DNA of 64,000 bases from Acridotheres tristis (Eukaryota > Chordata > Aves > Passeriformes > Sturnidae). Below the pieces are notes generated by a model. That model was not told the origin of the DNA. It made no database searches and was given only the letters and a program-made list of their open reading frames with translations. The position numbers and the translations under genes were made by a program. Shown in pieces: positions 51,413 through 61,249 of this stretch. The first letter of the stretch is position 1. Each line of letters begins with the position of its first letter. The stretch lies in NCBI GenBank assembly GCA_037013685.1, contig CM072896.1, forward strand, positions 12,535,444-12,599,443, written 5' to 3'.

Positions 51413-54400
51413 AGAGACTGGAATGCTGCCAAGTTGAAGCAGTATTAGGTTGATACCTGTTCTGAAATCCTATAGAAACCATCATCTCCAAGTTTATCAA
51501 ATCACAACTACAGATGCTTAAATAAAAATGAAAAAACCCTTGTGTGTTTGTGAAATCTGGCCTTTATTTTATATCACTCTCATGACAAAAAGTGTTAGAA
51601 GAATGTCTTAAACCACTGCTTGGGGATTTCCTCCAAGCACTATGCCAGCTGCTCGCAGCCTCCATTGTGAAATGATGGGCTGCTGGCATAGCCAAAGTAC
51701 TTTACACTCCAGCAACCACTGGATGCATAGCAGCCCTTTGGGAGTCATTACCAACTGGTGTAATTTAGGGCAGCCCTGAGGCACCTCTAAGTCAGTCTCC
51801 AGGAACTGGAGGCTATAAAGGTGGCATAACACCTCTCCTCTAGGTCTATAATCTGCAATAACATTTACAATACAGACTGCATCATATTATTTCCATGTTT
51901 AATTAGAGTACAGAATATCAAACATTTTGCTTTAACACTACCCCGTGTGCTGTTACTGGCTCTGTATGTGATTTAATGGGTGATCAATCATTCACATATC
52001 AGTGGTGATGTAAACCTGATGTTCATTTGCTCTTTTCCACTTCATGCATGGATCTCATGTAACAAGAAAAGAAATATCTATGAGGAATGTGGTAGTTCTG
52101 CATTGCTGTTAAATCTCAGCAAGCCCTCTTAGAATTCAAGGAATAAGGTAGCATCAGTTTACAGACCAGCTTTTCAGTGGCATCATTCCAAGTCTGTGCT
52201 ATTGGCCAGCATGGCTTTTGCTTTGCTTTAATAGCCAAATATGTGATGCTTGACATGTCAAGTCAGCTGCTGGTTTTTTTTAAGAGTGGCTATTGTTGAT
52301 ACAGCTGTGAAAGAGTCCTTTCTCTTTTCCAAAGAATTATCACTAAATTGCATTAACCAGAGAGAGAGACCCTCTTCACTGGATCAACACTTAACAAAAA
52401 GTGCCCTGTCATCATTTTCCTTTCTCTCTCTTCTCACAACCCTTCTGATCTGATGCTTGCTGTCCACTTACATTTCAAATGGGTATTATCCTGCCATTCG
52501 TCTTCAGATATCAACAGGAAAATAACCTTCAAGAAACTGGAAGGATTAGACCTTGTAAAGGAAAAATTGTGGGATTTATTCCACTGTTTCAGGCCAGCAA
52601 ACTGAGTCCAGCTGAGCTCAGGAAGAGATAAGGCCAAGCCCAGCCAGGGTTGGTGGTGTCTCCATGGAAGGAGAGACGCAGAAGGTGGGTGGGTGGCTGG
52701 CAGGGTCATGCTGGGGAAGCAGAGCTGCAGGAGCTGGCAGAGTTTGAGTGTCTGTGTGCCCAGGGGGTGAGGAAGAGGCTGGGATTTCCCAGGTATGCCA
52801 GGCACGGAGGACGCATGGATGCCATTCCTCTGTGCTGCTCTGCAAGTGCATCCATGCAGCTCTAAAAGACGGCTCCAAATGCTCCTTTCCAGGAGCAAAA
52901 GCAGGAAAGCAACCTGAAACCTGCCAGGGAAAAGGGAGTATCTATTTTGCCAAGTGGTAACAACACAACTTTGTTGTAATCATAGTAATAAAACAGATCT
53001 GGCAAATTATTGCTTCTCTGAGGTGCTTTTAACCTTAATAAGAGCTCCATTAATTTTTCATATTATTGATAAAGCAAATTAATACATATCTCCAAATGAG
53101 CAAAACAGAAAAAGGCATAAAAACCAAACTGAAATAATTGAATATTATTTGTAGACAATGCTATTAAAATAATGTAAATCTTATTTTGTAAATTAACTTC
53201 ATGCATAACTAGAAATGATTAGCATGCATATATACCAACCTCTGTGTTTGTAATTTTGACACACACCCTAATAGACTTGGGGTGTTTTATTCACTTACAC
53301 TCTGAAAGTATTATTCTGTATGAATGCACAGTAACACTGAGGGAGAGTTAGAGGGAAGGCATGAATTGTAACTGCTGTCACTGGGCCTCCCAGGCCATAA
53401 GGGAGGATCTCCCTCCCATGGCAAGGACAAATGGGAAGACACCGGCCAGATATTAACTCTTCCATAATAAAAAACTCTCTAACATAACTGAGAACATCTG
53501 GGCACTCCTGAAATCATTGGCAGTGTATATTTTAGTATAAACACAAATAGTGCTTTTAGACATCTGCAGCATGGGATTTAATATCCCATGGCAGTGGGGA
53601 GTTTTCCTCGTTCAGAGGAAGAGTAAGGAAACTTTTAAAGGAATATTTTCGCAGATGTACAGTCTCCATTACAAAAACCATGATCTTCTTTAGCTTCACT
53701 TTGCAAGGGACAGTGTGCAGGAATCATTGCAAGCAAATACCACTAAATAAACATATATTTTCTTGGGCCAATTTTCAAGATTGTTCAAGCAGTTATCTAA
53801 AATCTGTATTTGGATGATTGGTGATAGGTTGATAAGAAAGTGATAATAATCTAGTTAAATTTTTCAGAATTTTACAGTAGATTCTCAAGGATATGAAATA
53901 AAAATATCCCCAGTTTGTGTAAAAGCTCTTACCTGAATCCACAAATGAGTTACCTGCTTCCTGGAAAAAAGCCAAACAAAAGGCTGATGTTTTGTTTCTA
54001 ACATATCAGTCCCAACAGCGTCTAAAAGAGTTAACAAAATATTTTTTATTAATTACTTAATTAAAATAATTTACTTGGTGTTTTATACTTAAAACATTAG
54101 AAGTTCATAAATGCATATCTGAATGATCAGTGGCTAGGGAATACCTGCAAAAGTCAGAGGAGTAATCAAGATCCCTTTCACCAATATCTTCTGTTGCTGT
54201 GCAGACTTCAGGTAGTCAGAGCAGATATGAACCAAGCCTAAGCACGGGCCTGCCATGTGCTGGGAATTTAGAAAACTCTCTGTATGTACTTGTTTCAAAA
54301 CTGGGACTAAAAGGCATTGCTGCAAACCTCCGCCAAGCTCTTGGTGTCTTGAAAGCCTGAAAAAATTAAATCCTCTCTCGTGTGTTTGTGACAGACTTTG

Positions 54401-56139
54401 TTTTAGTTCTTGTTCTTGTACCCTATGTAAACAATAATGTTTGTGAGCTAGCAGTGGGCACTTGGGAATAAAAGGATAAACAAACAGGAATATTAAATAC
54501 TGCAGTTTTTTTCATTTCTGAGATACAGATATAAAGCCTTATTTTAATTAAACATTTTCTATTTCTGCCTACATCAGTATTAAAGTTGCAAATTTATCCA
54601 AGGCAATTTAGTGTTTGAGCACAGAGATAATAATCCACATTTAGTGAAATTAGCCAGGAGGGTAAGCTCCTGCCTAGAACTATTTACATTCTTTGACCCT
54701 TTAGGCTCAACTCTTTATCCAATCAAATTTATCTAGCAGAACTTGTAGCCTGACTTGTTTATGTCATACACATTTGGCATTAAGGCTGCAGCAGAATTTT
54801 GCAAGTATCTGGCATATTCTTGATAGCACATCTGGTGAGTATGGGCACTGTTCATTAGAATAGCTTTGCAAACTGATAACACGCCAAAGCTTTGACAAAA
54901 GTACTTATGGTAGACGTCAATCATCTTTCTTTGCCAGTTTAAGCATGCACCCTTCTGGGAATAATTTTTATCTATTCTGGCACATAAAACATAATGAACA
55001 ATATCTTCAGGCTTTACAAATGAATGCAGGTCCCTGTATTATGTGTACTGCATGTGGATCACTGAACAAATGTAACAGAAGGAGGGATGGTGTTTATATA
55101 TGTTATCAATAAAAATCTGTGAGAAATACCAGGCAGAGGGAGTAAATCTGTGGCAAGTAAGGACTGTATGAAGGAGGACTGTGGACGTACAGTACAGCTA
55201 CAGCAGTCACTAGAACACTCCTGGTGTGAGTGACAGTCTGAAATGGGCCCTCCAATGAGACACCATTCTGATCTGAACTTCTGTTGCACTGGGAGATCAC
55301 ACTTAATATAGATTCTCCTGCCTTCATTGCTGTTATTTGCACATAGATTTTAATTTTTTGACTTCCCAAAATATATTTCAATAGTGAAACCATGTTAATA
55401 ATGAAGTTGTAGGAATAATGGGAAAAGCCCAAAAACGTGATAAGAGTTATAAATTTTCAGGAAGTTGCACAAAAAAGAGTAGAGACTATTGTTGTCTTTC
55501 ACAGGAACACATTGGGTTTCTTTTAAATATGTACTGGTAGAATATTTCAGATTTGCTGAATACAGTAGGTATTTATGCTTTTATTTTAAATGGGGATTAC
55601 AAATTATTCGCCTTTTGTCATGCACAATATGCATATTATGGTGTGGATATTGTGTTACCAATTCACTGTAACTAAGTACTTTGGCACTTTAAAAAAAAAC
55701 AATTTTGACCCAAAAGACCATAATGGAGCCTTTCAAACTTGTTTAAGGCAGCTGCCATGAACAGAAAAAGTCATACAAAACAAGCTGTATGTAGAGCAAT
55801 TTAATATGTAGAAACGTGCATTTTCAGTAAAATACAATGGCTGGCTCAGATTATTTTAAATTAAAAAAGTGCTGGACCTCATTATCTTCTGATGGTGAGG
55901 AAGGCTTCAGATTAGTCCTGTCAATAGCCACTAACTAGCAGGTGAATTTACCAAATTATGTTGCCTCCTTACTGATTAGGGTGGTACCATATATGCACAA
56001 TGTGAGCTTTTATGGGTGTGTGAAAGCAGCCTCTTAGAGTGCTAAGAAACACTAAAAGAGCCAGACAATTCAACCAAAAATGTATTTTAAAGTATTTTTA
56101 GTGGTTTAAATAAAAACACATTCTTGTTTTTTTAATGTG

Positions 56140-56340
56140 GTTTTCAGCATGTTCCATCTTTTTAAATTTAGCCTATTGCGTCAATATTTTATATGTCATC
56201 ATGAATGCTGTCCTCTTGTTAATGAAATAATGATTCAAGCCATGAAATTAAAAACAGACGGTTTGTCAAATTCTGAGCTTAAAAACAATTCTGTAAGACG
56301 ATTATGGGGAAAATATATGGAATCTTGATAATCTATTGTT
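56140..56340. promoter_or_regulatory. Candidate conserved non-coding stretch
   Basis: AT-rich unique sequence with TTAATGAAATAATGATTC, AAAACAATTC and three retained CpGs (TTGCGTC, AGACGG, AGACGAT). No repeat is visible. A 63-codon open frame crossing it has no recognisable motif. The enhancer assignment is by composition only. Confidence 0.25.
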
Positions 56341-56592
56341 GGTAATTAAATGCTGAGGCTAAGGGTTGCCTTCAGTTGCCTCAAACCAGGACCCTGATGC
56401 CATCTGGCAAGGCCAGGGGATGTCAGCAGCCTCCTAGGGCCGATTCAGAAGAAAATAGGACTCCACAGACTCTCTGATGCATTTGCCAGTGGATGTTGCA
56501 GACACCCTGGATATCATTGGACTCTCCTGTGTATCAGTACCTAGAGGTTTATATCTTGAATTCTTAGTATGATTTGTATGAATACGGAGGGA

Positions 56593-56618
56593 GTGTGTGT
56601 GTGTGTGTGTGTGTGTGT
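56593..56618. repeat. (GT)13 dinucleotide microsatellite
   Basis: Thirteen uninterrupted GT units. Likely length-polymorphic. Confidence 0.97.
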
Positions 56619-56857
56619 ACTATGGAAGCATTTATGAATCCCCATAAATGTTCATAAATGTGTATGTGTTGATGATTATATGTGTTATATAGCTAACTTA
56701 ACTTTGCTATACAAATTATAATTTTTTCCCCTAAAATATTCTTTCCTTATAATTTTATTTTTAGCAAGAGTACTGCAGCACCCAAAGCTTACAGTGCCTC
56801 TTGCACTAAATAATCACTAGAAGTTCTAAACAAAGAATCAAGTGATGGAGCCAAAGC

Positions 56858-56910
56858 ACACTGAAATCAATAGGAGTCTTTTCACTGACTTCAATGAGCT
56901 TTGAATCAAC
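56858..56910. repeat. Possible palindromic amniote repeat motif, diverged copy
   Basis: CACTGAAATCAATAGGAGTC is followed after a few bases by CACTGACTTCAATGAGC. The two similar words and the phrase 'gacttcaatg' are typical of the old dispersed motif seen elsewhere in the window. It is short and weak. Confidence 0.35.
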
Positions 56911-57589
56911 ATCCAAATCCTAACTGTTGCTGCACATATTTGCAACCACAACATTTTGTGTGGAACTCTGTGGGCACAATGGTGCAATTTACTCGGGAAA
57001 ACAAATGGAAACATATTCTTAGATGGTGTGACCAGTACTACTACACACTCAAAATCTCGGTCTTGTGAATCTCAGTTATATCACTAAAAATAATTGATTC
57101 AGCTGTGCATGTGAGGACATATAGCTAAACAGAGTCTGTCCAGGCCAGAAAAGGACTCATGCTGATGTTTCTGAAACCATTGCCAAAGAAGAGATGTTGT
57201 TAGAGTCAGTGTATTCACATATCAAAATTAGAATCAGTATTATTTTAAAAATGTTCTCATAAATCATAGCTGCTGCAAAATTTCTAAACAGAGCAAATTG
57301 GTGTTTGTTGTTTCCAACACTAATTAATCAGTGGTAGTCACATTAGACTTACACAGAGCATGCTTGTATTGGCATGTCTGATTTCAATTTTAGAAACTAC
57401 TGTGAACTTATTGAGTAATTTGCTATTTCATAATATAACACGTCTAAGTAATATATAGAGTGTTTCCAGTGTCTGATGCCTGCTGTAGGTAAGCTGCGGA
57501 GGTCTTTCCTCATTCCCTACCTCAGATATGTAATACAATAACAGACATTGCACATTACAATGACATTCCATTATGTTGCACAGCATCAT

Positions 57590-57930
57590 ATATTCTTAGC
57601 TCCCAAGGGAAAAATGACCAGTGCAAATTGAAGCTAGCCCGTGAACTTAGCCAATAATTCACTGGATCTCAGCCAAATACATTCACACTTACATACACCT
57701 ACATAATCACGACTTTAAGTGATGTTTAGTAGATTAGCATCCAATTAAAAATACATTTTGATCCTGTTGCAATAGCGTAACAAAAATATTTATGTAGCAC
57801 ACATTGCAGAAGAGATTAATTTCAGTGTGCTCTCTTGAAACCTTTGAAGACATTAGCAGCTCTCCAAGCATGTTGACTATCTGGACAACGAATTATTATA
57901 TCCTTGTCAAATTTTAAATATCCTGCTGTT
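57590..57930. promoter_or_regulatory. Candidate conserved non-coding stretch
   Basis: A 340-base unique stretch with AT-rich composition yet four CpGs (GCCCGTG, ATCACGAC, TAGCGTAAC, CAACGAAT), a GATTAGCAT word, CAATTAAAAA and an AAATATTTATG forkhead-like word. CpG retention in AT-rich DNA can mark constrained elements. Conservation could not be tested. Confidence 0.28.
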
Positions 57931-58424
57931 AAAAATATTAGTCACAGGAAATGCTTGACAACAGTGTTGCAGTAAATTTTTTAGTCTGTATGAACATGGA
58001 TAATCTGATACATAAAATCATGTCTCAGTGTCTGGCATTCAGTGGTAAAAACTGAGCACTGAAAGTTTCCTTGGAGCATTGGCAATACCCTGCCAATAGA
58101 TATACTGTACGTGCCATTTAAACCAGCTGAGTACTGCTTTTCCTCTCCCTCCCTCCAGTTTTTCCATTCCCCAAGGGGCAATCCTTTGGCGCACAACCCA
58201 TTTAAGTCAAACAGCTATCATGTAAAAGTGAAGATGAGCAACAAAGCACATCCAAGGGAAGCAAGTTAAGATCTAGGCCCTGAGGTTTGAAGGGGGGGCT
58301 AAAGAAACCGAGCCAAAGAAATTCTAAAAAGGCACTTTTTTAGCTTAAAAAAATAAGATTAGAAACTGGCTTGTATGAGCCCAACTGTGATTAAAAAAAT
58401 AAACCTTTTATAGTTAAGACAGAA

Positions 58425-58461
58425 TTTTTTTTTCTTTTTGTTCTTTGACTTTTCCTTGCAG
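58425..58461 (+). other. Strong splice-acceptor-like polypyrimidine tract and AG
   Basis: A run of T and C with few interruptions from about 58425 ends in CTTGCAG at 58455-58461, a textbook vertebrate 3' splice site. A donor-like GG|GTGAAG lies about 70 bases downstream, inside the hairpin at 58513-58569. The intervening 70 bases are open in one frame but match no protein I know. An exon of a long non-coding RNA or of a gene extending outside the window is possible. Chance occurrence is also possible, since such tracts are common in AT-rich DNA. Confidence 0.2.
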
Positions 58462-58512
58462 AGAAAGAGGCTATCTTCAGTTAATCAGAGCAAAGAAAGA
58501 GTGGCTGAGGCA

Positions 58513-58569
58513 GAAGCAGCATCATGTGGGTGAAGGTCAGGCCAATTTTCACCCATGTGATGCTGCTTT
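58513..58569 (+). ncRNA. Near-perfect 57-nt hairpin, candidate small-RNA precursor
   Basis: Bases 58513-58537 pair with 58545-58569 without any bulge: 25 consecutive pairs, of which 5 are G-U wobbles (read on the plus strand), closed by a 7-nt loop (58538-58544). A further five pairs (58499-58503 with 58572-58576) can form below an asymmetric internal loop. If a 22-nt product began at 58515, its bases 2-8 would read GCAGCAT, the same seed as miR-103/107; this is conditional, as no expression is visible. The hairpin is short for a typical animal pre-miRNA. It could also be a recent inverted duplication or the core of a miniature inverted-repeat element. The uneven G-U placement favours evaluation as RNA on the plus strand. 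I recognise no known miRNA here. Confidence 0.4.
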
Positions 58570-59817
58570 ATCACTCATGGAACAAAGATTAAGGCCTTTC
58601 TTTCTTTATCCTTTTGTGCTTTCCCCCATTACTTTAACAGATCTGAACAAATCCCAGGCAGTTCATCCAAAAGTTCCTTTTAGCTACATTTGGTTCAGAT
58701 CCTCTAAATTCCACATAAGACTTCATGCTATACCAACATGAAGAGGATATAAAATCCACATGTGTAGGGAGAAAAATGTTATAGAAAAACACAGAAATCA
58801 TTGCAGAATATGATGACATCAAAGGCCTTTTTAGTTGCAAGAAACTAGGAATCAGAATTATCACTATTTTTATTCCCTTATTTTTAAAGGAATATGTTTT
58901 ACTGTTACCCCAAGAGGCTGCATAAATACTGATGTTTGTTAAAGATGAATTCAACATCACAAAAATCTAGTTTAGCTTCAAGATACTGAAAAAAACCCAA
59001 AAACAACACTCTAGAAATGTCAGTTTGTTGCCTGTGAGTAACTGTAAAAATGTTATATCACAAATATTAGCTTACATTGCATGTTTACACATCTTGTCAG
59101 TAGCCACCTTAATCAAACATACCAGAATTGCATCAGCTGCAGAAATAGGTCAGGATGTAATTTTTACACAGAGTACCAGGGGACTGATTGAAAGGGCAGT
59201 TGTTGGATTTGACTGTGCTTTTCAGCCCTTTGGTTTTATCCAGGTAGGGGAAGCAGCCCTTCCCAGCTTGCTGTTTCTCTGTTTCAAACAAACTTCAGGA
59301 ATGCCTGTTGCATTTATTTAATTTATCAATCTTTTGATATCTTAAAACAATCAGCACAGTACACTGAGTCAAATACTAGCAATCAGTGATGCAATCATAA
59401 TGACCAGAAGGTATATTTATGTCCCTTGTCTCAGCTACCCATAACATTTTACATACATTGACTCCTCGTCATTTAACAGATTAAAAGGTCTGGAAGATAA
59501 AGCAGTTAATCATTTAATAAGTGAAATAGGTATCTTAATGTGATTCCTAGCATTATGCCAGTGGTGTTTGTATCCCCACAGTGGTCAGAGTGTGTTTCCA
59601 GATTTCAGATTCCCTGTTTCTATGCAATCAGGGTAAATGCTCCTCTTCCCCTAATGTGGCTTTAGGAGAGTGGGGAAAGCCATGCACAAAGCATCACCTG
59701 AAGCATGGAACCACTCATATGAGGCACTAAAAAAATTGACTTATCCTCCTGTACCATGTGTTATCATGTACTAGAGTGTCCGAATTTTTAAAAGTTTTAT
59801 ACTCTTCATGTGTATAG

Positions 59818-59880
59818 GACTAAAATCTTGGCCTTATACTGCAGTCAACCGAAATGTTATCTTTGGCTCCAATGAGTCCT
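59818..59880. repeat. Possible palindromic amniote repeat motif, diverged copy
   Basis: AAATCTTGGCC, CTGCAGTCAAC and TGGCTCCAATGAG follow one another with the spacing of the motif 'aatcctggccc-..-tgaagtcaat-..-ggctccattga'. Divergence is high and the call is tentative. Confidence 0.3.
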
Positions 59881-60748
59881 CATTTTTTCCAGTGAGTCCA
59901 GAAGAAATATTTCAGCAGTGGGTCCCTTTTACAGTGAGTACTTTTGAGACATGAAAACCGCTAATATAGGTGTGAGAAGTCAGTATCTGAAAACTGCTTG
60001 GATAGGATAATATACAAATGTGCTCTTACTGAGGCTGACAGAGGCTAATAAATATTGTTATGTATACATTTCTTAAGAGCATTGTATTCATATTGCTTAT
60101 ACCTGAAAATATCTTCCTATACATTGCCCAAATTTCTGATGCAACTCAAAACATTCTCATTGTCTTATCAAAACAGATAATAAACAGCAGGTTTTTGATC
60201 TCTTTTAAACAGAAAATGCCAGGAAATTTCTGTCATGAGTACTGATAAACAATTTGGGTTAAAAAAGCTGCAAAAATCTCTCCTGCACCAACTTAAATCC
60301 CACCTCCTTTCTTCAGAAAAGACTTTTAAAATGTGTTTCCTCTGACTGTTTTGGTAGGCTTTCATCAGGTGACAATTTAACACTCTTGCTGAGATTCCTT
60401 GGCTGGATATTTGTAACAAAGTTTAAATATCTTTCAAAGCAGTTAAATCCAGATGAGAAATACTAGATATTTCTTAATCTCTACAAATGCTGATTTTCAG
60501 GCAATGTATTTTGTCTCAGGGCAAGTGAAGGGCTGAGAGCAGTGGCTACAACCAAACATGACAAACTGTGGGACTGAGGCTTTGCTGCTCTGAAGGTGTC
60601 TCTGCACTCAGTCCACCCTGTGGATTGTACTGTGTGCTTTTCATCCTCTATTGGAGGAATATGAATTTGAGTAAATGCCATGTGACAGTGCGGCTGCTGT
60701 GGAATTTATTCATTTTTCTTGAGTAGGAGATCAATTAGTAATTACTTA

Positions 60749-60785
60749 AGGGCAGTCCTTATAGGTCATCTAGGCTGGCCCTTAA
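60749..60785 (-). mobile_element. Possible remnant of a CR1-like 3' end, reversed
   Basis: The stretch with TATAGGTCATCTAGGCTGGCCC resembles the reversed CR1 3' motif (aggtcatctagtccagccc). The expected flanking ATTCTATG-type repeats, which would lie on the left in reverse orientation, are missing. The match is short, so this is only a weak trace and may be coincidence. Confidence 0.25.
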
Positions 60786-61187
60786 TTAACCAACAAGACA
60801 TGACAGGCAATGTATTTCTGGGCAATTTAGCACATCTCTTAGGGAGTTTTTAAGGCATGAGGCCGAAGGTCAAGTGACTTTAACCACCTGAGAAGTGCAG
60901 AAATCCCTTAGAAATACACTGTCTAGAGTGACTTATTGCTGTTATTAAATGGAATTTGTGAATAAAAATAAGAAAGACTCTCAGCCCCAGGCATGAATAG
61001 GGCATTATTAACATGGATATGACATTGTTGACAGCTAATCTAAAGCTCCATTTGTGTCCTGAGCTCTAGACCTATTTCTTTATATTGTATGTTAATACAA
61101 GGAAGATATGTTACATTCTTCATACATTTTTACCATAGCTGTACAATGACAAAGTCATCCCATGACAAAAGGACATAGGTTTGTTGC

Positions 61188-61249
61188 TTTTTTTTTTTTT
61201 TTAACATTTTTAACATTGCCTTTTTTGTTTTGTTTTGTTTTTTTTTTTT
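61188..61249. repeat. Poly-T and (TTTTG)n simple repeats
   Basis: A run of about fifteen T at 61188-61202 is followed after about 18 bases by TTTTTTGTTTTGTTTTG and a second T run. Simple sequence; no retroposon body was recognised on the right. Confidence 0.9.

Larger units (their letters stand above)
50332..58424. other. Non-genic unique sequence with scattered repeats
   Basis: No gene was recognised. A GC-rich patch at 52600-52870 produces open frames on both strands (up to 154 codons) without motifs. It also contains a 10-bp stem (GCATGGATGC at 52813 pairing with 52848-52857). Bases 53030-53260 are AT-rich unique sequence, possibly a non-coding conserved stretch. Confidence 0.55.
58577..61187. 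other. Non-genic unique sequence
   Basis: No gene or RNA recognised. Bases 59345-59570 and 60720-60990 are AT-rich unique stretches with TAATTA-type words, possible non-coding conserved elements. Open frames up to 108 codons lack motifs. Confidence 0.55.

Noticed and set aside
52434..52898. 154-codon minus-strand open frame
   Set aside because: Several frames on both strands are open here and none has a motif. GC composition explains it.
61188..61249. T runs as the reversed tail of a retroposon
   Set aside because: Nothing recognisable follows on the right. Simple repeat is sufficient.
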